From NCBI GenBank assembly GCA_964036045.1, contig OZ038380.1, positions 173,341,529 to 173,405,528 on the forward strand: a stretch of 64,000 nt of DNA, given 5' to 3'. Shown piece by piece: positions 8,662 through 17,750 of the stretch (position 1 is its first letter; each line of letters starts with the position of its first letter). Origin of the DNA: Eutreptiella sp. 'Long Island Sound 2002' (Eukaryota > Euglenozoa > Euglenophyceae > Eutreptiales > Eutreptiaceae). Position numbers and translations under genes: made by a program. A model generated the notes under the pieces. It was not told the DNA's origin and did no database searches. It saw only the letters and a program-made list of their open reading frames with translations.

Positions 8662-11014
8662 TCATTCATGATGGTCCGCAAAGCATTCAACGTGTAGATA
8701 GCACCCACATGCTTTGCACTTGTATCGGGTGGTGCCCATCCCACAATGTACACAAAAGCCCCGCTTCCCAACCACTATTGGTACATGCTTGTCCACCACC
8801 TGAATTTGCCTTGCCGGAAACATGTATCTCATCAACCTCCATTGCCAGTCAAACATTGTTTCACCCCCCGGACTAAGACGCAACGCTTGGCATGACGTAA
8901 ATGCATTTGTTGCCGCTATCCTTAACACCATCCCCCCAAGTGCCTTCCACCATGATTGAAACCGGTGCTCTTCCCGGTGTTGTAAGCACATTTGGTTAAA
9001 CGTATCCACCCCCGGGGCAAACCTACGGTAGTTGGCAATTATCCCCGGTAGGTGGTATCGTCCACTTCGGTGTGGGAGCGAACCTCCGGTTAGGCAATTG
9101 GTTAGTAGTGGTACCACCTTTGCCGGCTTGCGCCCCACTTTGGGGTTTTTGTATACCGAGAGTGCATACCGATGTTCCTTGTGCACCACCGTGTTCACAT
9201 CCCCCGGGTCTAGTCCAACGTTCCCATCTTGCACCAAAGCACTTGTGGAAGTGAGCATCAAGAACGGACGCTCTTGTGCACTTAGCATCGCCGCCGCATC
9301 ATGAGACCCAAAGAATGAATCCGCCACAAGCACCTTTCCGGGTGGAGTCACATCATTCCAAAGTTGCACAATCTCAAACGCATTGTAGTGTCCTGCAAAC
9401 CGGCTCCGGGACTCCGGACCCACACGAGGGGCTGCACCACGGTACAAATACACATGCCAAATGTAATGGCTTTGTGCGTCGCACAACGCGTACAGTTTCA
9501 CACCGGTGGGGTGAGGCTTGCGCGGTATGAACTGCCGGATGACAAACAACCCCTTGTGGGGGACCACGGTCTCATCCCCGCACACCACGTCACCTAGTTC
9601 CCATCCGCCTTGCCAGTGCATCGTGCACAACTCAATCAACGCATCCGCATCCGGACCCGCAAGTCGCTGCAGCACATAAAACTGTCGCCTGCTGGGAAAC
9701 AGTTCCGCCATGTATGCATTGTAGTGCATACTCTCTTTGTCCCACACATCATCTATTCTGCGCGGCTGCAGCATGCCCAAGCCAACTCGAAAGAGCACGT
9801 ACCGCGGAAGAAGGTCCACAAGGTCTAACCGGTTGGCCTCTTCCAAACACAGCGTCATGGCCTCCAAAATTGGCCTGCAAGACCTTCTCTGTGGAGAAAT
9901 GGAATAAAGTGTGCTAAAGTGTGCTAAAGTGAAGCGGTCCGAACGGTTTACGACAGTTTGCAAGGACCGGTCCGACCGGTCTTCGTATGAAGTGTGCTAA
10001 AGTGGACCGGTCCGAACGGTTTACGACAGTTTGTACAGACCGGTCCGACCGGTCGTCGTGTGAAGTGTGCTAAAGTGAAGCGGTCCTAACGGTTTACGAC
10101 AGTATGCACAAACCTGCGTATTCTTCGTATTGGGGACCACCGGATTGACGAAGGGGCTCGACACACTTGCGCTGCGCCACGATGTAATCCGACCGAATGC
10201 AGAGAGGACCACGAAGAATGCTGTTCGGGCACTCGAACAGCAACTGCAGCGCTGCCGCCAAAAGTGTCTTGGTGCCGGGTTGGCCACGGAGACATTGCCG
10301 GACGTGTTGCCCAAGCCTTGGCAAGGTGGTGCCATACATCTCCAACGCGTTGCCCATGCGCACCTCTTCCGCCGACCTCTCTTCGTCCTCGGTGGAGGCC
10401 TTCCTGCCTTTCTTGCTTGTGCGGGGCGCCGAGGCGGACTCACTGCCCTCGGCTTTGATTTCCTTGAAAAATGGGACCGGCAACCGTCTTTTGGTGGTGT
10501 GCTTCTCCTTCGCCGGCTTCTTCTTCTTCCTCTCTTGCTCTTCCTCCTTTGCCTCTTCTTCCGGGATCTCCATCACGCTTTCTCGCTCCTCCTCCTCCTC
10601 GTCTTCTTCGTCCTCTTCTTCCTCGTCCTCGTCTTCGTCTTCGGACTCCTCGTTCACTTTCCTTTTGCGGGACTGCGCTGCTCGGGCCGCAATCCTCTGG
10701 CCCGGAGTAGATGTCTTCGCCTCCGCGACCACCCAACATCCGAGCACGTCCTCGGAGACGAAGTCAAGCTCGCCCTTGCTGATGCTGCGCTTCAAGCCCC
10801 CGGTCTTCTGGTCCTCCGTGAAGTAGATTGTCCCGGATAGGGACATTTTACCGGTCGCCTGCGACTGGCACGTGCCGGTGTAGCGGCCCCCGTGCGAGCC
10901 CTTGAGGAGCAGCACCACACGATCCCCGGCCCGGACCTTTTTGAAGGCCGTGGGCACGGGGGTCTCGGCGTCCTTCACGCCGGGGATCTTCGTCCCGGGG
11001 CCTGAGATCGGCAT
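8662..11014 (-). CDS. piggyBac-like transposase with long N-terminal extension (2 exons)
   Basis: DDE transposase, predicted to cut and paste the element. Exons 11014-10114 and 9923-8662 (donor GTTTGT, acceptor CACTTTAG) join in phase 1 to give 720 residues. Residues 1-300 hold a possible beta-rich segment, an acidic then Lys-rich linker, and a region containing MYGTTLPRLGQHVRQCL. The piggyBac core follows: first Asp in VVCGDETVVPHKG, then RQFIPRKPHPTGVKLYALCD, second Asp in VLVADSFFGS, third Asp in GVDTFNQMC. The protein ends in a Cys/His finger (CVHCGMGTTRYKC...CKACGCYLHVECFADHH). All three catalytic Asp are present and neither exon contains a stop, so the gene looks functional. The start is the first Met of exon 1. 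A two-gene reading is possible but less likely, because the upstream frame ends at a good donor. Confidence 0.88.
9924..10113 (-). other. Transposase intron made of tandem terminal-repeat units
   Basis: A 190-bp GT-AG intron. Read on the gene strand it is nearly three copies of a ~70-bp unit: TTTGYRYAMACTGTCGTAAA, CCGTTCGGACCG, CACTTTAG, CACACTTC, GACCGGTCGGACCGGTC. Each unit ends in CACTTTAG|CACAC, so each carries a potential acceptor. I chose the last acceptor that keeps frame (exon 2 from 9923). The same series forms the element's terminal repeat at 8430-8527. Confidence 0.8.
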
Positions 11015-11312
11015 TGAAAAAGGCTAAGCAACAAAGCGGGCAAGAGCGGTCTGACCGGTCCTGTCAAAAGGCAGCAGGAAGTAGGGGACCAGGAGCGAGG
11101 TTCGGAAGACCGGTCTGACCGGTCTGCATGAAACTGTTTGAACCGATCTATTTTCATGCTAATGGTGCATCCCACCCATCATGCATCGTTGAAACACCCA
11201 AGAGGACATGGGAAGCAAAGTCTGTGTATGTGTGTGTGGTTTGTGCATGGTGTGTGGTGGCGTGCATGCTGCAACGGGCGCGCAAAGGTAGGTTTGGGAG
11301 GCAAGTGTAACA

Positions 11313-11343
11313 AAGTGCTCCAAAGTGTAGAGGATGATTCTTG
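11313..11343 (-). repeat. Innermost part of right terminal repeat plus insertion-site repeat
   Basis: 11313-11328 is AAGTGCTCCAAAGTGT, the perfect inverse of 8512-8527. 11327-11343 is GTAGAGGATGATTCTTG, repeated directly at 22856-22872 across the Penelope-like insert. Joining the two sides restores a terminal repeat in the same order as the left one. Between the transposase gene and this point (11015-11312) I see further ACCGGT palindromes but no gene. Confidence 0.75.
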
Positions 11344-11559
11344 CAACGAGCAAACAGGCAATGCTCTTCAATGGATCAATTCATTCCAGAAAGCTAAGTG
11401 CAACACAAGCATGATCAATGTTATTGTTTTTCCTTGGGTGCCCACGTGGGCGCACATGTGTATGCATGCATGCTTTTTGGTTACTCCAAGCCGGCGCTTT
11501 TTCGCTTTGCGTGTGATATCCATATGTGGTCACATACGTTCAAGAATCGTTCAAGATAT

Positions 11560-12349
11560 TTATATAGCCGACGACAAGGGCAGGGTGTCCGGGGTTCTCC
11601 CCGCCCTTGTGGCATTAAACCTTCGCAATAGTTGTCTGGTGCGTTCCTGGTGTGGCGTGTTCCTGGTGTGCTGCAGCAGGTGCAGCTTGAACTTGTTCTC
11701 CCACCAGGACCGGGGGTACCCCTTCGCTGTCAGTTCCCTGTGCACTGTGGTGGCATTGTCTGCAAACAGGTCACCTGTGCTGGAGTACTGTACACATTTT
11801 TTAGCAAGTGCAGGGATGAGGGATTGTAGGGTTGCTCTGGCATTAGGTGAGTGTGCATCTGGGTACCTGATGAGTTGTTGGCCTGGGCTGAGGGTCTGTT
11901 GGTCCTGCAGTTTATTTTTCAGTGAGATGTCTATGTGCCCTGAAAGCGGGTGTGTGTGCAGTACGGCCTCAAGGGTGGGCAGGTGAGTGCCCACGCCCTC
12001 CTCCTGCAGCTTCAGGGTATATAACTTCTCAAAGAATGATTGGACTGCACTTAGGTGCTGTAGTGCAAAGCCCTGTCCCACCAGGTTGTCCCTGAAGCGG
12101 AACGGTCGGGTGGGTACCATATGTACAGGGAAATGTTGGTTGATCAGAGATTTCTGTGCTGTCCATGGCTTTGAGTAAAACCTGTGCTCCTGTACCATGG
12201 TGAAAATACTGGACAACTGTGCGGAGCACGTTCCTCCTATTGCCACACCTTTGATTTGTTCTAGGATTGTGTTTCCGACACAGAACAGCGCATTGTGGTG
12301 GAGTTCATACTCCAGGAATTCTCTCAGTGCAGCATATTCCTTTGTCTAC
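11560..12349 (-). pseudogene. Penelope-like ORF2, 3' part (RT motifs B and C to C-terminus)
   Basis: Continues the reverse transcriptase broken at about 17.73 kb. On the minus strand it reads KEYAALREFLEYELHHNALF, then VAIGGTCSAQLSSIF (motif B) and FRFRDNLVG (motif C, with Asn where most RTs have the second Asp). A thumb-like region and a tail without an endonuclease domain follow. The junction codon is a stop (TAG) and the frame is one base off from the upstream half. An RNA hairpin (CAAGGGC at 11575, GCCCTTG at 11603) lies near the end of the frame, as in the intact copy. Confidence 0.85.
12333..12349. repeat. 17-bp inverted arm at insertion breakpoint (left)
   Basis: CATATTCCTTTGTCTAC, the perfect reverse complement of 17734-17750 at the other breakpoint of the inner element. 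In the uninterrupted ORF2 these arms would sit about 3-30 bases apart as a quasi-palindrome. Confidence 0.85.
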
Positions 12350-12379
12350 AGAAGCGCCATTTTTGGGCTTCCACTCACC

Positions 12380-12565
12380 ATACCTGCTAGTACGTTATCC
12401 CCGTAAGCTAGGAGAACGCGCAGAACGCGGATAACGCTCCAGAACGCTCCGGAACGCGGATAACGCGGAGAACGCGGAAAACGCTTCCAGAAGCATGCGC
12501 GGAAGCACTGCACCGGAACGCGCAGAACGCGGATAACGCGTAAAACACAGCACACCTATGTTGGG
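12380..12565. repeat. AACGCG repeat block, 3' end of inner element
   Basis: Tandem AGAACGCGGATAACGC-type units surrounding one CTTCCAGAAGCATGCGCGGA core. The same pieces, in the same orientation, occur in introns between 13.9 and 16.96 kb and upstream of the gene at 17.43-17.56 kb. No gene lies here. Confidence 0.85.
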
Positions 12566-12707
12566 GGGGCCGCGTCCTCACAGTTGGGTATCCAGCCTAC
12601 GCGGTTGGTCCCCCCCAGGTTTCGCACTGGTCCCCATGGGTGGGGATGGCAGAGGCTTGGCGGCCATGACCTTCTCGATCCCACCACGGCCGCCTCCGCC
12701 ACCCCGT

Positions 12708-15700
12708 CTACTGCACGCTGAAGGAGAAGTTCTCCAACGTATCGTCCTCTACGCTCCCTCTAGCGTCCTCCGCTTCCTCCTCTTCTTCCTCCTCATCGCT
12801 ATCCGCCTCCTCCTCGTCCTCGCCGTCCGCTTCCGGGTCGTCCTCCCCGGCGTCCCCCTCTTGAGTCTCCTGGCTAAGGGGCGGCTCGCTTCCCTCGGCG
12901 TCCTCCGTGCCCGTTGTAGTGACCCCGTGCGCGGGTGCAAAGCATTGCACATGCAACGGGGTGTCCGGGCATCCGCTACACACGTATTGTGTGCGGCCTT
13001 TGCCGCAATGTGCACAAGTGCGCCGTTGGGCGCCGGCAACGGGGACGTGGATGTTGCGTCGCGGCTGCGCATCGGTACAGTACCGGCGGCGAAGGAGGGC
13101 CCACTGCCACTCCCACATGCTATCCGTGCCACGGCACCTTTCTAGGGCGCGGCAGGTTGCAAACGCGTTGGCCGCGGCGTATCGCAGCAAGAAGCCTCGC
13201 ACGGCTTGCGACCAGGACATCTGCCTTCCCAAGAGGCGCATCTGCAACGCCATCTGGTTGGCAGAGTCCACCCCCCGTGCCAGTTGGCGGTACGCAGCAA
13301 CGAGGGGGTGGATTTCCCGGCCCGTGTGGTGCAGGGGGCCCCGCGCAGCGTACCACACGTTGGACAAGATCGGCACCAATTTGGGAGGTTTGCCTCCGGT
13401 TTTCGGCTGCTTGTACACCTGCAGGGCGTACTTGTGGCCGTCAACCGTGGCCACAGCCGTCTGCCCGGCCTGGATGGCGTTACCGCCTTGCTGGACACCG
13501 GCCGTGTCCTTTCGCACCATGGTGATGAAGGGGCGGCCCTCACGCGCAAGCCGTTGTGCGGTGGCGTGTGACCCGAAGTTAGCAACCGTGCTAGATAGGC
13601 ATTGTACACCAACCCGTCACGGTCCCAGACTCCATCCACCTGCATGGGCCGCACCATGCCCAGCAACAGCACGAAGGTGTTGTACCGTGGTACTAAGGGG
13701 ATGAGGTCCTCCCTTTCCCGGGCTCGGAGGATGGCCTCTTGGGCATCCACAATGGGTTTCATCATGTAGTCCCATATTCCATCCGTGTCTAGCTCACCGA
13801 GTTTGGACTCCCCGGGTCGTACCCCGTACTCAATTGAAGTGGCACAGTGCTCCTTGCGGAGACGACCAGCCGAGAGATTAAGAGGCATTTCAAAGTGCTC
13901 TAAAATAATGTTGGTAGCAATGATGGGACACACAGTACACACCAAATACGCGAAACACAGTGTGCACAGCTTCTAGAGGCACGTTCGGAGGCACGCTAAC
14001 CGGAACGCGCAGAACGCGGCGAACGCGGAAGACACAGGGGGATGCTTCCAGAAGCATGCCGGAGGCGCACAAAACAGAGCACGGAGAACGCAGGCAACGC
14101 AGAAAACGGTGGTTCGTATTCTTTTTCCAATCAAACCGTGTATCCGTTAATGTTTTCTCTCCCCCTTCCCGCCATGTAATGTGTAATAATCAACTCACAG
14201 CGCTGTGGGGTCGTTTGTGGCCGGTCCAAGGGGCAGGCCACGAACCGCCACCACCGCGTTGCCACCAGTGGGCGGGCTGTTGGGTTAGGGGTGCTGGCGT
14301 TGGGATGGCCCATGCGGGCGCCACCGGGTGGGGCTGGGAGGCCTTACGGCCGACGGCCTCGTCGGCATCCGGCCAGGAGGCCGTGGACTGCGTTGAACCC
14401 GGCGTTGGCCAAGTCACCGGGCTCTCGAAGTCGCTTCCGACGGCCGGCATCTTCTTCTGGGGCGTTACTGAATGGCAAAAAGAACGCGGATACCGTCGAT
14501 CACGCAGCGACTGACTCCAGAAGCACGGCGGAAGCAAACCAACAATGACACGGATCACGCGCATAACGCGGCGAACGCCCCTAGAAGCATGGTCGGAGGC
14601 ACAGGGACGCAACGCGCGGAACGTGAACGGCGACAAACGACGAACTCACACCTACCTCCAGCATAACATTCTCGTCGGCGGATTCCTCCTCAGTCTGTTC
14701 GACCTTCTGTTCGACCTTCACGTTGATCGGCGACCTCCTGTGCTCCACCGGCGTGATGCTGCGGTCCCTGTCGGCGCGGGGTTCTGCACAAGGGACGCCA
14801 AAAGCGTGCAGGACAGTGCAACTGCCCCCAGAGGCGTGACCGGAAGCACCGGTCCGGGACGCGGATGACGTGGAAAACGCGGCCGACGCCTCTGGAAACA
14901 TGACCGAAATCACATTAGGGGGACATGCAGAACATGGAACACACAATGGCCCTACCTTCGGCTTGCATCGGTTCTTCTTCCTGTACTTCGTCTTGCGTCG
15001 GTGGCCGCTCATACTGCTCCCACCATTCCCCTTCCGCTTCTCCCGGATCCACGTACTCTTGCTTGCCCCGCCACTCCCACTCTTGCTCCCACTCCTGCTC
15101 CATCTTGACGTACGGCTCCGGCTCCGGCTCGAACATCCGCGGTTGGGGTTGGGGTTGCAGCTGATGGTGGTGTCCGTAGGGGTGATGGTGGTGGTGGTGG
15201 GGCTGGACCGGGCGCGGGAGATGGGGGTACCCAAACGGGGGTGGCGGACGCAACTGGGTTGTGCTCCGAGCGTCCCCGTAATCTGCTGCCATCTACAACG
15301 AAAACACACGGAACGAGGATTATTACCCCTGGAGGCACGTCCGGAAGCATGACTTCGGCAACGTGGATCACGCGGCGAACGCGCAGAACAACCGGAAGCA
15401 TCTCTAGAGGCGCGTTCGGAGGCAAAAAACCGGAACGTACATAACGTACATAACGCAGCATACCCGCAGCGACGCCAACTCCCTCTTCTTGATCATCGTC
15501 CACGCGCCCGTCGCCGGCAGCTCCTCCTCGCGGTCTTCGGTGAGGGTATACGCCATCATCCCGGCCATTGTGACCGTTCTCTTGTATCTCTCTTTGAGGT
15601 CGTCCGTGCTCATGTCCACGAGATCTTCGGCGGCCAGGCTCGCAAGGGACGGCGGCGGTCGCCTCCGCTCCCCAAGGGGGTGCTGCCCCTTCAGCGCTGC

Positions 15701-17412
15701 CAAGGGCACCCCCTGCAGCTCCGGGCCCGGTGCCTCGGTCCCCACGAGCGCGCTGGGCGGCCTCTCCGGGGCCTCCACGCAGCCAGTACACACGGAGATC
15801 CCTTTCAGGATCCCATCCGTGGCCTGCCGGTGCCCCGACGTCCGGTAGACGCGGTCCAAGTGTTCACGGGCGGCGGAGGCGGATTGCGCGTTCTTGACGC
15901 CGCAGGCCAGCAGACCCTGCACCGCGGTCGGGCGCACCTGGCTGTGCAGCAGGGTGGCAGCAGCAGCATCCTTCCGACCACTGGCGTCCGCGCTCAAGCA
16001 CACTCGGTAGTGCTTCTCCAGCCGTCCCAGCGTCACCCCATAGTCCGCCAGTCCGGACTCCAGAACCTGAAGAACGCGAAAAACACACAAATGTCCTCCA
16101 GAAGCATGTCCGGAAGCAGAGAACCGGCACGCGGATCACGCGCATAACGCGGTGGACGCCTCTAGAAGCATGGTCGGAGGCACGCAAAATACAACGCATG
16201 GGACGTGAAGAACACCTGCAGCTCATTTGCGTATTGTGCACTGTCTTTGTAGTGCTCGAAGCGCGTCGTCCTTGCTGGGATGGACTTCTGGGGCCCCACC
16301 GCTCCTTCAATCTTGAAGCCCACGCTGCCCACTGCGCCCGCCTTCTCTTTCCCCTTCTCTTTGCCCTTCTCTTTGCCCTTCTCTTTGCCCTTCGGCTTCC
16401 CCTCCTTGGCCTTCCCTTCCTTCCCCTTTGCACCCTCCACCACCACAACGTCCTGCGCCGCCGCTGCCAGCTCCTTCTTCTGCTGCCCAATCGCCTCTCC
16501 TTCTGCCTCTGGCTCCTTCTCCTTGTCCTTCTCACTCTCCTTGTGCTTCTCCTTCTCTTTCTCCAAAACGGTACTCCTTGCGGCCTTCTTCTCCGGAGTG
16601 GGCGCCCGCTGACTTCCACTGGCGGCGCTGGCGCTGGCACTGCTGGTGCTGCTGCTGCTGCTGCTGGAGGAGTCGTCTTCCTCCTCCTCCTCCTCCTCTT
16701 CTTCTTGCGGCGTGTCCTCCGCCCAGGCCCAAAACCGGTCCTTCTGCAGCTGAAAAGAACGTACAGAACACGGATAACGCAAGACGTGCATCCAGAAGCA
16801 GGGGTGGAGGCAAGAAACCGGAACGCGCAGAACGCGGATAACGCGCGGAACGCTCCCAGAAGCGCGTTCGGAGGCAATGATGCAGCACGTCATGAACGCA
16901 GAAAACACAGCCTAGGCCCCCCTGCAACTAGAGGCACACGTGCAACGCATTGACATACCCTCTTGTACTTGAACCACTGATCTTGCTTGCTGCGACAGTC
17001 GCAGACCTGGGGCAGGGCCCCCTTCTTTGCGGCCTTGTGCACCTTGACGTGATACAGCTGCACCGTGGTCAAGTAGAAGGCCTTGCCGTCTTCCCAACCA
17101 TCCGGCAGCTTCTTCTGCTTCTTGGCCCTCTGCTCGACCCACCCGCACCAGTACCCCGCTGTGCACAAAAGAATGCAATCAAGAGAGCAGAAGCATGGGG
17201 AACCAAATCAAGGGGCAATGTCGAGTAAGCATGTGACGGACGAAACGAACAAGGACAACGAAGGTTGCATGTTGCGGGCACATACATGTTTGTGCTTTCA
17301 GCTGGAAGACAACGAAGCTCATCTGGCCTGCCTCCTTCGGCTTCCACTTCTCCAACGCTCCATCAGCCTTCAGCCACTGCTTACAGTTGTTGGGGTACAG
17401 CGGGGTGGTCAT
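12708..17412 (-). pseudogene. Multi-exon gene ending in a deleted piggyBac transposase
   Basis: Exons inferred from splice sites: 17412-17286, 17158-16959, 16749-16216, 16066-15464, 15292-14956, 14783-14656, 14456-14199, 13897-12708. Phases are consistent through the first seven, giving 729 codons. Exons 1-2 encode a small domain (WLKADGALEKWKPKEAGQMS...). Exon 3 has poly-Glu/Ser and GKEK repeats. Exon 4 contains LADYGVTLGRLEKHYRVCL, matching the outer element's protein. Exon 5 is His/Pro/Glu-rich. Exon 8 has piggyBac N-terminal sequence, then after ~13585 shifts frame to VRKDTAGVQQGG, RGVDSANQMAL (third Asp), the CAHCGKGRTQYVC finger and an acidic tail. About 140 residues with the first two catalytic Asp are missing, so no transposase activity is expected. 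The exon 7 acceptor is uncertain: the alternative site adds an in-frame stop. Confidence 0.75.
13898..16958 (-). repeat. Shared repeat family filling six introns of the inner element
   Basis: Introns 16958-16750, 16215-16067, 15463-15293, 14955-14784, 14655-14457 and 14198-13898 are 149-301 bp. On the plus strand each combines AACGCGGATAACGCG-type strings with a core such as CTAGAAGCATGGTCGGAGGC or a close variant. The core can pair (GCCTC with GAGGC). Donors are GTATGT, GTGTTC, GTATGC, GTAGGG, GTAGGT and GTGAGT. Only the first intron (17285-17159) lacks these strings. The coding exons do not carry them. Confidence 0.85.
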
Positions 17413-17706
17413 TTTGCGAGAAGAGGGCCTCTGGGGCAACGGGGAACACGAAGAGAACGCGGCGAACGCAGCAAGCGTACCTCCAGAAGCACGGGCGGAA
17501 GCACCGAAGCGGAACACGGAAAACGCGGCCAACGCGCGGCACCTGTACAACGCTCAGAACGATGGAAGCAGAGGCAGAGGCAACATGCAAAGTGCTTCTC
17601 TCCTTGAAAATGGATGAATCGCATGAAAACTCATGCGCGAGTGCGTCGGGCCACCTCAAAAACCCCCGGAAGCGTCGTAAAAGCAAGGGTGTTTTTCCCG
17701 ACCCCT
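17413..17706. repeat. 5' end of inner element with AACGCG block
   Basis: Upstream of the Met at 17412 lies one more AACGCG block (about 17440-17560) with CTCCAGAAGCACGGGCGGAA. About 150 bp without recognisable features follow, up to the insertion junction. It probably holds the promoter and 5' UTR, but no core promoter motif is visible. Confidence 0.6.
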
Positions 17707-17733
17707 AGAAGCGCCCATTTCGTCATCTACGTC

Positions 17734-17750
17734 GTAGACAAAGGAATATG
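17734..17750. repeat. 17-bp inverted arm at insertion breakpoint (right)
   Basis: GTAGACAAAGGAATATG, the perfect reverse complement of 12333-12349. Confidence 0.85.

Larger units (their letters stand above)
12359..17706 (-). mobile_element. Inner piggyBac-like element, internally deleted, with multi-exon gene
   Basis: 5.35 kb inserted into the Penelope-like RT frame. AGAAGCGCC flanks it directly at 12350-12358 and 17707-17715, a candidate 9-bp duplication; a 5-bp reading (GTAGA on the gene strand) is also possible. No terminal inverted repeat or TTAA is evident. It carries an eight-exon gene on the minus strand whose last exon is a piggyBac-type transposase. Both ends and six of its seven introns share AACGCGGATAACGCG-type repeats. 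Confidence 0.7.

Noticed and set aside
11344-11560. A hammerhead at the 3' end of the minus-strand Penelope-like element
   Set aside because: GAAA-containing pieces exist, but there is no CTGANGA on that strand within range.
12359-17706. TTAA target duplication and terminal inverted repeats of the inner piggyBac-like element
   Set aside because: Neither is present at the RT junctions. Only the direct 9-bp AGAAGCGCC (or a 5-bp alternative) can be supported.
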